Below, piece after piece: positions 55,110 to 63,827 of a stretch of 64,000 nt of DNA. The stretch lies in NCBI RefSeq assembly GCF_900112705.1, contig NZ_FOMR01000001.1, positions 1 to 64,000 of the forward strand, written 5' to 3'. The position numbers were made by a program, and so were the translations under genes. Source of the DNA: Lentibacillus persicus. GTDB taxonomy: Bacteria > Bacillota > Bacilli > Bacillales > Amphibacillaceae. Position 1 is the stretch's first letter; each line of letters starts with the position of its first letter. The notes under the pieces were generated by a model that was not told the origin of the DNA, did no database searches, and saw only the letters and a list, made by a program, of their open reading frames with translations.

Positions 55110-56113
55110 ATACACGCAAGATGCGACGCATGACAGGGATAATTGCGTTACTCATGCTGTTAATTGTTGTTATGTTTTTTATCACGCTTGGAACAGGTGT
55201 CGTTAATATTTCCCCTCAGGAAGTTATTCAAACACTGCTGGGAAACGGGACAGATCAGCAGGAGCTGGTGTTATTTGAATTCCGCCTGCCAAGAATTATT
55301 TTAGCTCTTTTAATCGGCATTGGTTTGGCGGTTTCCGGGGTGATACTCCAAAGTATAACGCAGAATGATTTGGCCGAACCGGGTATTTTAGGTATTAATA
55401 CCGGAGCAGGGTTTGCTGTTGTGTTGTTTATATTTTTTTTACAGGATTCAATGAACAGTGTGCTCTCTTTTTTTATCATGCCATTATTTGCATTAGCAGG
55501 TGCCTTGTTTGCAGCGTTATTAATCTACGTACTCGCGTGGAAAAAAGGTGTTAATCCAATCAGGCTGGTGCTCGTCGGAATAGGTATTAATGCAGGTTTC
55601 TCTGCGGCATTGGCTATCCTTCAGCTGAAGATGAGCCCGCAGGATTTTCGCCAGGCCACTGTCTGGCTCTCCGGTGATATATGGAATGCTAACTGGACGT
55701 TTGTACTTGCATTATTGCCGTGGATCCTGATTTTTGTGCCCTATGCTCTGCAAAAATCAAATACCCTCAATATTATGAATCTGGGGGACGATGTTGCTGG
55801 AGGACTCGGGTCAAGCGTGGAAAGTGATCGGCGCATACTCTTAATTATAGCCGTGGCATTGGCGGGCGCCAGTGTTGCGGCTGGTGGCGCTATTGCCTTT
55901 TTGGGACTTGTTGTACCACATATTGCCCGAAGAATTATTGGACCACTGCACCAATATACGATTCCGATATCAGCATTAATGGGCGGCTTGCTTTTAATGG
56001 TATCGGATACGATTGGAAAAAATTTGTTAACACCGATGGAAATACCTGTGGGGATTGTTGTCGCGATTCTTAGTACGCCATATTTTATATATTTATTAAT
56101 CAAGGAAAAATGA
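55106..56113 (+). CDS. Siderophore ABC permease, FecCD family (second subunit)
   Basis: A 335-residue partner of the preceding permease, with the same motifs (FRLPRIILALLIGIGLAVSG, ITQNDLAEPGILGINTGAG, AIAFLGLVVPHIARRIIG). No ATPase gene follows, so the importer must borrow one from elsewhere, as Feu- and Yfi-type systems of B. subtilis do with YusV. Confidence 0.94.
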   Translation: MNTRKMRRMTGIIALLMLLIVVMFFITLGTGVVNISPQEVIQTLLGNGTDQQELVLFEFRLPRIILALLIGIGLAVSGVILQSITQNDLAEPGILGINTGAGFAVVLFIFFLQDSMNSVLSFFIMPLFALAGALFAALLIYVLAWKKGVNPIRLVLVGIGINAGFSAALAILQLKMSPQDFRQATVWLSGDIWNANWTFVLALLPWILIFVPYALQKSNTLNIMNLGDDVAGGLGSSVESDRRILLIIAVALAGASVAAGGAIAFLGLVVPHIARRIIGPLHQYTIPISALMGGLLLMVSDTIGKNLLTPMEIPVGIVVAILSTPYFIYLLIKEK

Positions 56114-56219
56114 ATTCAATTATGAATGATTTTCAACAATATGCCAATCAGCATTGACTATCGGAATTAAAAGTTAATAATAGAAAAAGAACATCATGCG
56201 CATATGAAGGAGTACATAT

Positions 56220-57722
56220 ATGAAACATTTAACAATGATTATTGCGGGTTTAATGCTGGGGTCCTTTTTAACAATACCTGTCTCGGCGGCAGAAGAGACA
56301 GCGGCTGTAAACAGTGAAATCTATTATGATATTCTGGTGGACCGTTTTAATAACGGCGACCCAACCCTCGATAAACAGGTCGACCTTGACGATCCGTTAA
56401 CATATCACGGCGGAGATATTCAGGGGGTTATCGACAAACTTGATCATCTGAAGGAATATGGCTATACAACGTTGGTATTATCACCGATTATGCAAAACGC
56501 ATCAGACGGCTACCACGGGTATTGGATTGAAGATTTTTACCAAGTGGATGAGCAATACGGGACAATGGGTGACTTAAAGAAACTGGTGGAAGAAGCGCAC
56601 AGCCGTGATATGAAAGTTGTGCTCGAATTTGTGACGAATTATGCTTCCGAAACGCACCCAATGACAGAAGACCCTGCTAAAAGCGATTGGTTTAAAGAAA
56701 ATAATGGGTCTGATACGTCTTTCCAGTGGGCTGATAAGACGGTCAGTTTGAATCAAGGGAATCCGGAAGTGCGCGATTTCATGAAAGATGTAGCGGACTA
56801 TTGGATTGAGGAAGCCGGGATTGATGGCTATATGTTTCATGCGGCCGATCAGGCGGATACCGGTTTTTTAAACGATTTAACCACCTCGCTTCGGGAAAAT
56901 AATCCTGAATTTTATCTACTGGGTGATGTTCTTGAGGATGAATCATACAATGGCAATCTTACTGAAAAGACAGCTATTCAAGCGACAGAAAATACTGAGC
57001 TGTTTCAGCCGGTGACAAATGTGTTTGCTGAGGCTGGGACACCGCTTACTCAAATATATGAAAACAATCAAGGTCATCATAGTCCGGAAAGCTTAAATTA
57101 TGTTGATACGCCGTATATGGAACGTTTTACGCAAAAAGCTCTGGAAAATGGCCGGAAACCACTGACGACATGGAAACTTACGTTAACGTATTTGTATACG
57201 GCGCCGGGTGCACCACTGATATATCAGGGAACTGAAATTCCGATGGGTGGCACAGATTTTCCTGAAAGTCAGAAGCTGGTCGAGTGGAACAGTGCTGATG
57301 ATGATTTGGAACAATTTACAAATCGGATTGCCGCTCTGCGTTCTGAATTCCCTGCTTTAAAGTACGGTGACTATGAATTAGTGGGCTCGAGCGGAGCGAT
57401 GAGTGTATTTAAGCGTTCATATGAAGGGCAGTCTGTCTACGTTGCAATTAATAATGATACTGAATCACAGGTAATTCAAGTTGATACCATTGAAGCCGGT
57501 AAACAGTTGGACGGTCTGCTTGGCGATAATCTCGCACGGGATAATGGTGAAGGGGTAATCAATATTGGGCTGCCGCGGGAGACATCTGAAGTCTATGTTG
57601 TCGAACCGGAAACAGGCATTAATTGGGTTGTTGTTGCCCCGATTGCCGGCATATTCTTATTATTCGTTGCAGGTGTTATTTATTTATCAAGAAAGCAAAA
57701 AAGGCGGGAAGCTGAGGCGTAA
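56220..57722 (+). CDS. Extracellular GH13-like protein lacking catalytic residues, C-terminally membrane-anchored
   Basis: A 500-residue alpha-amylase-fold protein with a signal peptide (cleavage near VSAAEE), a (beta/alpha)8 barrel and a C-terminal helix (about residues 461-483) with a KKRR-type tail. The GH13 landmarks are present but altered: region I EFVTNY (usual DxxxNH), region II GYMFHAADQ (usual GxRxDxxxH), region III LLGDV (usual GE), region IV YVDTPYMERF (usual xxDNHDxxRF). Nucleophile, acid and transition-state Asp are thus His, Asp and Tyr. Probably binds rather than cleaves a glycan. ATG follows AAGGAG. Confidence 0.88.
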   Translation: MKHLTMIIAGLMLGSFLTIPVSAAEETAAVNSEIYYDILVDRFNNGDPTLDKQVDLDDPLTYHGGDIQGVIDKLDHLKEYGYTTLVLSPIMQNASDGYHGYWIEDFYQVDEQYGTMGDLKKLVEEAHSRDMKVVLEFVTNYASETHPMTEDPAKSDWFKENNGSDTSFQWADKTVSLNQGNPEVRDFMKDVADYWIEEAGIDGYMFHAADQADTGFLNDLTTSLRENNPEFYLLGDVLEDESYNGNLTEKTAIQATENTELFQPVTNVFAEAGTPLTQIYENNQGHHSPESLNYVDTPYMERFTQKALENGRKPLTTWKLTLTYLYTAPGAPLIYQGTEIPMGGTDFPESQKLVEWNSADDDLEQFTNRIAALRSEFPALKYGDYELVGSSGAMSVFKRSYEGQSVYVAINNDTESQVIQVDTIEAGKQLDGLLGDNLARDNGEGVINIGLPRETSEVYVVEPETGINWVVVAPIAGIFLLFVAGVIYLSRKQKRREAEA

Positions 57723-57755
57723 TGCACAGTTTCCGCCTTTTTCTTGATACCTTTA

Positions 57756-57941
57756 TTATGCAAATTCATGCGAGGATACAGCCCCTTGCCGGTGAAGGTA
57801 ATGGTAGATTTTTCGATAAGCGAGGATGTCAATCTCGCCTGCAATGTATTTTTGCTGGTAAAAATCGAGTAAAGCATCAATCGATTCCGGCGGCCGTTCC
57901 CGGTCAGTTTCAAAGATCGTGATAAGTTCAAATATACTCAC
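57756..57941 (-). CDS. YppF-like small protein
   Basis: A 61-residue soluble helical protein. The segment ESIDALLDFYQQKYIAGEID, then ILAYRKIYHYL and GAVSS, resembles the YppF family of Bacillaceae. GTG 57941 follows GGGGGAG. Convergent with the GH13-like gene. Function unknown. Confidence 0.7.
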   Translation of the reverse strand: MSIFELITIFETDRERPPESIDALLDFYQQKYIAGEIDILAYRKIYHYLHRQGAVSSHEFA

Positions 57942-58159
57942 GTGACTCCCCCTTTAATATTCCCGTTATAGGCTGTCCTACCGAAAATATATGCTGAACA
58001 CGCGAGCAACATGAACGCTGAGATTATTTTTTGATCAATTGTCGGTGCAGAAAAATTTATTGCAAGGCGATTATTCAACTGTCTATCAGAAAAAGATAAT
58101 CATCGGACCGGTTTAAAGAAAGGCTGCGGTATGTAAGGTGTTCAGTTTCCCGGTGACAA

Positions 58160-58445
58160 GGTATAGATATCGTCAGAAGAGCGTGGATATCAGCAGAGAG
58201 CGTGGGTATCAACAGAAGAGCGTGGATATCAGCAGAAGATCGTGGATATCAGCAGAAGAGCGTGGATATCGTCAGAAGAGCGTGGATATCAACAGAAGAG
58301 CGTGGATATCGTCAGAAGAGCGTGGGTATCTGCAGAAGATCATGGATATCGTCAGAAGAGCGTGGATATCAGCAGAAGATCGTGGATATCAACAGAAGAG
58401 CGTGGATATCAGCAGAAGATCTGAAATATCAATAGAAGTTCAAGA
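58160..58445 (+). repeat. 20-bp-period array V (fourteen units)
   Basis: The largest and most regular array: unit GGATATC-NN-CAGAAGA-GCGT, with NN varying (GT, AG, AA, TG). Units begin at 58172, 58192, 58211, 58231, 58251, 58271, 58291, 58311, 58331, 58351, 58371, 58391, 58411 and 58431; only the second unit is 19 bp. All three forward frames stay open through most of it because the unit has no stop codon and is not a multiple of three. Confidence 0.95.
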
Positions 58446-58508
58446 GTATTGACGTTGGCAGTACAGGTCACGGTCAGGTTACAAACGAAACGGGATTTAA
58501 CTTACACA

Positions 58509-58543
58509 GAAAAGGGTATCCAGCAAAAGAGGACACCCTTTTC
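58509..58543 (-). terminator. Probable terminator of degV
   Basis: GAAAAGGGT-AT-CC/GG-AC-ACCCTTTTC, T-rich tail on the minus strand (TTTTCTGTG). Confidence 0.7.
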
Positions 58544-58559
58544 ATGTCATTTTCTTGAA

Positions 58560-59420
58560 TTACTTGTAATCGTTATTTAAAAAGAATATGGCGATTGTGC
58601 CCGGGCCAGCGTGAGCACCGATTGTAGCGCCGACCATTTCGATCAGGATGTCATCTGGATTGAATTTCGCTTCGATGGCATCTGCTAATTTTTTTGCTGT
58701 GTCATAGTCATCGCCATGGCTGATGCCAATCGTCTGGTTAGAAAAATCCTTACCGCGTTCTTCCATAATTTCAAGCATACGGCTGTGTAATTTTTTTGTA
58801 CCGCGGATTTTTTCGAGCGGTATAAGTTTGCCGTCTTCCACATGCAAAATCGGTTTAATTTTAAGAAATGATCCGACAAACGCGGCTGTTTTACTGACAC
58901 GCCCGCCGCGGTACAGATATTCAAGGTCGTCGACGGTGAAAATATGTTCCATATGTTTGGCATGATAGGTTGCTGTTTCAATAATTTTTTCTACCCCGGC
59001 ACCGTCGTTAGCGAGCTGCGCTGCACGAAGAACTGTAAGCCCGTAACCGATTGAAGCACATTTTGTGTCGATCACATGCAATTCAGCATCAGGGTAGGTT
59101 TCCTTGATTTCCTGTTCCATCATCTTGGCCGTTTGATATGTACCTGAAAGTTCTGATGAAAAGGCAAGGTATACTAATGGTTGCTTTGATTCAGCATAGG
59201 ATGTAAAAATGGTTTTAAAGGACTCTGGGGATGCTTGAGATGTTTTAGGGCTTTTGCCTTCCCGCATGGCGTCATAAACTGTTTTCGGCTTAATATCGAT
59301 AGCATCCTTGTATTCCTCATCGTCCATATGAACTGTTAAAGGTACCATTTCAATGTCATATGATTTATAATGGTTCTCTGACAGATCAGAAGCGGAGTCT
59401 GCGAGGATTTTTATGTTCAT
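58560..59420 (-). CDS. DegV-family fatty-acid-binding protein
   Basis: A 286-residue cytoplasmic protein that binds a fatty acid; FakB members of the family present it to the kinase FakA for phosphorylation. Typical N-terminus ILADSASDLS, then KTSQASPESF, AFSSELSGTYQTA and DDLEYLYRGGRVSKTAAFVG. ATG 59420 follows GAGGGTG; a 6-residue extension to 59438 is unsupported. Position corresponds to the DegV gene beside yitT in B. subtilis. Confidence 0.92.
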   Translation of the reverse strand: MNIKILADSASDLSENHYKSYDIEMVPLTVHMDDEEYKDAIDIKPKTVYDAMREGKSPKTSQASPESFKTIFTSYAESKQPLVYLAFSSELSGTYQTAKMMEQEIKETYPDAELHVIDTKCASIGYGLTVLRAAQLANDGAGVEKIIETATYHAKHMEHIFTVDDLEYLYRGGRVSKTAAFVGSFLKIKPILHVEDGKLIPLEKIRGTKKLHSRMLEIMEERGKDFSNQTIGISHGDDYDTAKKLADAIEAKFNPDDILIEMVGATIGAHAGPGTIAIFFLNNDYK

Positions 59421-59527
59421 GTTTTCACCCTCATTCACTTGAATTAGTTATTGATTTTAGTTTAAAGCTATATTGAAGAATAGTCAAAAAATAGTAATAT
59501 ACGTAATGGAGATAAGGAGGGCACCGT

Positions 59528-60370
59528 TTGTTTTTAGTCGAAGCAAGACGAATTATCATTGTGTTTTTCGGAGCTGTGCTGAACGCCCTGTCACTGAACT
59601 TTTTCCTGATTTCCGCTAATGTGTATGCCAGCGGTTTTACAGGGGCTGCACAGTTGTTCTCAAGTATCTTTAATGATTTTCTAGGAATTGGTTTATCAAC
59701 CGGTATCATTTTGTTCGTATTGAATATCCCGGTTGCCATTCTGGGGTGGTACAAAGTTGGAAAAGGGTTTACGATCTACAGTATCATATCCGTCATCGTG
59801 ACAACTTTTTTCCTTGAAGCATTGCCTGTTATCGAGCTGTCTGAAGATATCATACTAAACGCGGTGTTTGGTGGTGTGCTCGGTGGTGCCGGTGTCGGTC
59901 TGACATTGCGTCACGGTGCTTCGACAGGTGGCATGGATATTGTGGCAATGGTGTTGTCCCGTATGAAAGACAGACCAATCGGTATTTATTTTTTAACGCT
60001 GAATTCAATTATTATCGCTATGGCTGGTCTCCTTTATGAACCGGAAAACGCATTATATACATTGTTGACACTTTATGTAACAACGCGCGTGATTGACGCG
60101 CTGCACACACGTCATGCAAAAGTAACAGCTATGATAATTACACATAAACCTGAAGAGCTGCAGAAAGCCATTCATGAAACAATGGTGCGCGGTATAACGA
60201 TTATCCCGGCAAAAGGGGCTTATACGCGCGATGATAAAAGTATGATGTATCTCGTAGTGACGCGTTATGAATTGTACGACCTTGAGCGGATTATCGGGGA
60301 AGTTGACCCGAATGCGTTTACCAATATTGTGCAGACAACGAATGTCTTCGGATCATTCAGAAGGGATTAG
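59528..60370 (+). CDS. yitT: YitT-family membrane protein
   Basis: A 280-residue protein: about five helices (YitT_membrane, DUF161, residues 8-180; motif GGVLGGAGVGLTLRHGASTG) followed by a cytoplasmic DUF2179 domain (about 195-275; MVRGITIIPAKGAYTRDDKS). Role unknown. TTG 59528 follows AAGGAGG. Divergent from degV, as in the B. subtilis yit region. The gene ends just before a strong terminator. Confidence 0.93.
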   Translation: MFLVEARRIIIVFFGAVLNALSLNFFLISANVYASGFTGAAQLFSSIFNDFLGIGLSTGIILFVLNIPVAILGWYKVGKGFTIYSIISVIVTTFFLEALPVIELSEDIILNAVFGGVLGGAGVGLTLRHGASTGGMDIVAMVLSRMKDRPIGIYFLTLNSIIIAMAGLLYEPENALYTLLTLYVTTRVIDALHTRHAKVTAMIITHKPEELQKAIHETMVRGITIIPAKGAYTRDDKSMMYLVVTRYELYDLERIIGEVDPNAFTNIVQTTNVFGSFRRD

Positions 60371-60385
60371 TATAGTATTTGTAGA

Positions 60386-60428
60386 AGTTCAATTATGGTG
60401 TCGCGGACCATAATTGAACTGTTTTTTT
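60386..60428 (+). terminator. Terminator of yitT
   Basis: A 14-bp stem AGTTCAATTATGGT/ACCATAATTGAACT followed by TTTTTTT. Confidence 0.94.
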
Positions 60429-60446
60429 ATGGGGAGGAGAGTTCAA

Positions 60447-61022
60447 GTGGATAAAAAAAGATTAAGAAAAATGAGGATAAAGCAGGTATCTGTCATAAAT
60501 ACTTTAATTATAGTATTCATCATCATTTTCTTTACGTTTGTGGGTGGCCTTGAAATAACCCAATCACAATTTTTCTTAATATTAGGGATTATTATTTTAG
60601 CACAAACGCTGGTAAGATGGTTCAAACGAAAGTCAACGAAATCGATTATTCCTGTTTTTGAACAAGTCGCAACTTATGAAAAGCAAAAGATGGGGAAGGA
60701 GTGGAAAAAGCAGTATAACACAGGTACAATTTCGAACTTATTCCTGAGTGGAATCTTTTTGTTGCAGGCATATTTGTTCACCGGCGTAAATGATAGGGGT
60801 ATTCATATAGATAAGGGTTTCATGCTCGTTACATTTCTGATTTCTGCGGTTATAATTAATGTGGCATTATATTTCCATATACGGAAAGTCGATCAATCAC
60901 ATACTGCATCGGAATTTAAAGGTTATACGCTGAAATCCTACCTTATAGGAGCGGCAGGGGGGGTGGCATTAACTTTCATATTTTTTACCGGGCTGATTTT
61001 TTACGTCCTGACTTTTCGTTAA
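60447..61022 (+). CDS. Four-helix membrane protein, family not recognised
   Basis: A 191-residue protein with hydrophobic segments at about residues 16-35, 40-58, 92-110 (weak), 118-140 and 165-188, and a charged loop with YEKQKMGKEWKKQYNTGT. GTG 60447 lies 6 nt after GGGGAGGAGA; the longer frame from 60414 would run through the yitT terminator. Single gene. No function can be assigned. Confidence 0.7.
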   Translation: MDKKRLRKMRIKQVSVINTLIIVFIIIFFTFVGGLEITQSQFFLILGIIILAQTLVRWFKRKSTKSIIPVFEQVATYEKQKMGKEWKKQYNTGTISNLFLSGIFLLQAYLFTGVNDRGIHIDKGFMLVTFLISAVIINVALYFHIRKVDQSHTASEFKGYTLKSYLIGAAGGVALTFIFFTGLIFYVLTFR

Positions 61023-61070
61023 ACTGTTACTTTTAACATTTTTATGGCGAAATAATGCGCTTGAAACCAT

Positions 61071-61108
61071 AAAAAACCATCAAAGCGCCTTGGCGATTTG
61101 ATGGTTTT
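61071..61108. terminator. Bidirectional terminator
   Basis: AACCATCAAA/TTTGATGGTT with TTT on the plus strand and TTTTTT on the minus strand, between convergent genes. Confidence 0.88.
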
Positions 61109-61126
61109 ATTACCAATATGTATTTT

Positions 61127-61390
61127 TTAGTAGCCGTATGCTTCAATAACGTCGATGACTTTTGGCTGTAATTCGTCCCATTCGACATCAAATGCTTTGT
61201 TGACGGTAATAAAGTTCTGATAGCCAAAGACGTTGTCAACGCCGTTAACTTTCATTAAGTCATTCATAATGTCATGCTCACTGGTGTCGCCAGGCATAAC
61301 AGAGATACTGCTTTCCCCTTCAAAAATCAGGCTGTCAGTCGTGAACTTCAGTGCATTTGGGTTTGGTGTCGCTTCAGCTCTTACGCCCAT
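61127..61390 (-). CDS. Stand-alone Nfu/NifU N-terminal-type domain protein
   Basis: An 87-residue protein with the Nfu_N signature EATPNPNALKF and the block VNGVDNVFGYQNFITVNK. In larger proteins this domain precedes an iron-sulfur scaffold; here no Cys-x-x-Cys scaffold is attached, so it may assist iron-sulfur assembly in trans. AGGTATAAAC-type leader with GGAGG before the ATG. Single gene. Confidence 0.85.
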   Translation of the reverse strand: MGVRAEATPNPNALKFTTDSLIFEGESSISVMPGDTSEHDIMNDLMKVNGVDNVFGYQNFITVNKAFDVEWDELQPKVIDVIEAYGY

Positions 61391-61452
61391 AGTTTATACC
61401 TCCACTTTTAAACATACTTTATTTAATTCTAACAGAAAAAAGGATAAAAGGG

Positions 61453-61486
61453 AAACACCCTTGCTTGTGTTCAGCAAGGGTGTTTT
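61453..61486 (-). terminator. Terminator of the 61.6-61.9 kb gene pair
   Basis: AACACCCTTGCT/AGCAAGGGTGTT; T-stretches on both sides. A second perfect hairpin, GCTGAAGA-ACA-TCTTCAGC, is nearby at 61550-61568. Confidence 0.75.
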
Positions 61487-61585
61487 AAGCATGTTAGAAT
61501 CCCGAGCTTCATCAACTCCGATGAATGGCAGATCGTTAACATGCCTTTGCTGAAGAACATCTTCAGCCTAACGGACTAACGGAGG

Positions 61586-61792
61586 TTACTGCAATTGATT
61601 TTTTTGTTTCAATTGCTGCTCAAGTTGTTGGAGCTGCTGCTGTTCTTCGGGTGAAGCCTGGTTTTTAGCGGCCTGGATTGCATTTTGTGCAGCCTGCTGC
61701 TCCTGCTGATTAGCATTGCCTTGAGCATTCGTCAATTGATTGACGGCATTTCTGGCGCGCTGCATAAAGTTGTTATTTTGCTGCTGTGCCAT
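61586..61792 (-). CDS. Small Gln-rich protein (DUF3813-like)
   Basis: A 68-residue helical protein, very rich in Gln/Asn/Ala (QRARNAVNQL, QNAIQAAKNQASPEEQQQLQ). The pattern RA(K/R)N...AVNxA...AKNAI...EEQQQLQQLEQ resembles the DUF3813 family of Bacillaceae; a spore-coat or core role is possible but not shown. AGGAGGGG precedes the ATG. It begins 2 bp after the preceding gene on this strand, so the two form an operon. Confidence 0.65.
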   Translation of the reverse strand: MAQQQNNNFMQRARNAVNQLTNAQGNANQQEQQAAQNAIQAAKNQASPEEQQQLQQLEQQLKQKNQLQ

Positions 61793-61794
61793 TT

Positions 61795-61944
61795 CTAAAC
61801 CCCTCCTATCGTGTGAAGGTCAGCCTGGTCGTGTGTGTCTTTCGCATCAGCGTAACGCGTTCTATACGGAAAAACTTCATCGTGCTTTTTGACAGCATCA
61901 GCACTATGCTGACTGAAGCGTCGTGATTTACTTTGTTTTCCCAT
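61795..61944 (-). CDS. Small basic/hydrophilic protein, function unknown
   Basis: A 49-residue protein beginning MGKQSKSRRFSQHSADAVKK, hydrophilic, with many His/Asp (THDQADLHTIGG). ATG 61944 follows GGGGGG; the 16-residue extension to 61992 is unsupported. Its size and composition resemble small spore proteins, but I do not recognise the family. Operon with the downstream Gln-rich gene. Confidence 0.55.
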   Translation of the reverse strand: MGKQSKSRRFSQHSADAVKKHDEVFPYRTRYADAKDTHDQADLHTIGGV

Positions 61945-62010
61945 CGGCAATCCCCCCTGGAATACACCATGTTCCAGACACATGCTCAACATTCACCAAA
62001 ATAAATAAGA

Positions 62011-62035
62011 AGTGAACGCTAACTTAGCGCTCACT
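62011..62035 (-). terminator. Probable terminator of yitU
   Basis: AGTGAACGCTA/TAGCGCTCACT (one mismatch) with a T-rich tail on the minus strand. Confidence 0.65.
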
Positions 62036-62076
62036 CCTAGTTTGGTCGCGTAGGCCGTATTTATAACAGGAAAATA

Positions 62077-62934
62077 TTAGAGGTTTTTAATCCCGGGTGA
62101 AGACTTAATGACATTGGATGAAAGGTTTAAATAATCATCCAGAAATGTGCCGATTCCATCGTTTTCGTTTTCCTCAGTCACGTGCTTTGCCACCGATTTA
62201 AGCTCACTAATAGCATTCCCCATGGCGACGCCGACACCGGCGTAATCAATCATTTCCAAATCATTGTCCTCATCACCGAATGCAATAATTCGTTCTTTTG
62301 GTATATGATAATAATGGGCAATTTTTTTCAATCCGACAGCTTTATTCAGCCCTTTTTTGACAATTTCAATGATGTTCCAAGGCGCGCCCCATTTCCGATG
62401 TTCAATCAGCTCTGCATGATAATCATTAAGATGACTTCTTATTTTGCTGATATTTTCTTCTTTTGGGTGGATCAGAATTGAAGTAGGATCTTCCTGGAGT
62501 TTATTCTTCAGGCTGCCGACTGTAAAAGGTGAGTCCTTACGGGAGGACTGAAAAATATCAATAATGTCTTCATCATATTGGTCGAGGTAAACGTTGTCCA
62601 TTACTTCAGCCACGATATTATTAACGTCAAGGTCGTGGCATGCATCAACAATTCCATGGGCCGTTCTGACCGGCATCGGGTTATGAAGCACATCCCATTT
62701 TTTATCTGTCGGATGATGGACCAGTGCCCCGTTAAAGTTGACCATAGGGGTTTTCAGCCCAAGTGTATGATAATAATCGATGCTCGCACGATGCGGCCTT
62801 CCTGTTGCAATGACGACAATATGCCCTTCATCAAGCGCTCGTTTTATCGATTCTTGGTTACGCAGACTTATTTCTTTATTATCAGTCAGCAGTGTTCCAT
62901 CAAGGTCCAAAGCGATTAAATGCTGTTTTTTCAT
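62077..62934 (-). CDS. yitU: Cof-type HAD hydrolase
   Basis: A 285-residue cytoplasmic phosphatase. HAD motifs: DLDGTLL (nucleophile Asp), VVIATGRP, the Lys of KKGLNKAVGL and GDEDNDLEMI. Related B. subtilis YitU dephosphorylates the riboflavin-pathway intermediate ARPP; the same activity is likely but paralogues differ. Position beside yitV and yitW agrees with that name. ATG 62934 follows GAGGTG. Confidence 0.9.
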   Translation of the reverse strand: MKKQHLIALDLDGTLLTDNKEISLRNQESIKRALDEGHIVVIATGRPHRASIDYYHTLGLKTPMVNFNGALVHHPTDKKWDVLHNPMPVRTAHGIVDACHDLDVNNIVAEVMDNVYLDQYDEDIIDIFQSSRKDSPFTVGSLKNKLQEDPTSILIHPKEENISKIRSHLNDYHAELIEHRKWGAPWNIIEIVKKGLNKAVGLKKIAHYYHIPKERIIAFGDEDNDLEMIDYAGVGVAMGNAISELKSVAKHVTEENENDGIGTFLDDYLNLSSNVIKSSPGIKNL

Positions 62935-63065
62935 ATTATTTCACCTCATATGCTAATTAGTTTATAAGTGATCAATGGATATGTAAAGGCATTCGTTTGC
63001 ATTTTACAAAAACTTCATATTATGATAAATGGTACAATTCATTTTTCAGGAGAGGAACCAATTTT

Positions 63066-63827
63066 ATGATAGGCGTATATCGCGAAACAATTGCAGCGAT
63101 TCCGTGTTTAATTGTTATAGATCATTCAAATGAAAACAAAACATTGCCGACGATTACATATTTTCACGGCTTTACCAGTGCGAAAGAACATAACCTGCCA
63201 CTGGCTTATTTATTGGCGGAAGAAGGTTTTCGGGTTATATTGCCTGACAGTATGTTCCACGGAGAAAGGGAGCAGGAGGTGTCCAGCAAAAAGAAACAAC
63301 TATCATTTTGGGATATTGTTATGCAGAATGTAGAGGAACTGGCTGCTATAAAAAATGATTTAGAGTCGAAAGAACTTATACTCGACGGCCGTTTTGGAAC
63401 TGCTGGAACAAGTATGGGAGGCATTACAACTGCAGCAGCACTTTCCCGGTATTCATGGGTCACAACAGCAGGCATTCTAATGGGGTCACCAAAAATGACA
63501 ACATATGCTAAAACACTGGTTGACAGCTTCAAAAAGATGGGGGCACTGCCGGTTACGGACGAGGTTATTGAGCAATTATATGTGCGGCTTGAGCAATATG
63601 ATTTATCCCGGCATATCGACAAACTGAATGAACGTCCGATACTGTTCTGGCATGGTGAAAGCGATCCCGTCGTACCGTTTGATCATTCATATACATTCTA
63701 TGAAGAAGCAAAAAACTATTATTCAACTCAGGAAAACATTCGTTTCATCAAGGAAGAAAACCACGGGCATAAAGTGAGCAGATATGCTATATTGGAAACA
63801 GTCAAATGGTTTAAACAGCATTTGTAA
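63066..63827 (+). CDS. yitV: Alpha/beta-hydrolase (esterase) YitV
   Basis: A 253-residue serine hydrolase: nucleophile in GTSMGG, Asp in HGESDPVVPFD, His in EENHGHKV, oxyanion segment YFHGFTSAKEH. The substrate is unknown. ATG 63066 follows AGGAGAGG; a 23-residue extension to 62997 lacks a ribosome-binding site. Divergent from yitU, followed by yitW as in B. subtilis. Confidence 0.9.
   Translation: MIGVYRETIAAIPCLIVIDHSNENKTLPTITYFHGFTSAKEHNLPLAYLLAEEGFRVILPDSMFHGEREQEVSSKKKQLSFWDIVMQNVEELAAIKNDLESKELILDGRFGTAGTSMGGITTAAALSRYSWVTTAGILMGSPKMTTYAKTLVDSFKKMGALPVTDEVIEQLYVRLEQYDLSRHIDKLNERPILFWHGESDPVVPFDHSYTFYEEAKNYYSTQENIRFIKEENHGHKVSRYAILETVKWFKQHL

Larger units (their letters stand above)
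57942..58559. other. Gene-free interval between the YppF-like gene and degV
   Basis: Holds array V and the degV terminator. The first 200 bp (57942-58140) are AT-rich and presumably carry the promoter of the YppF-like gene; no gene seen. Confidence 0.6.

Noticed and set aside
58138-58452. Overlapping open frames of 60-104 codons through array V
   Set aside because: The 20-bp unit has no stop codon and is not a multiple of three, so all forward frames are open by construction; there is no ribosome-binding site and no protein-like conservation.
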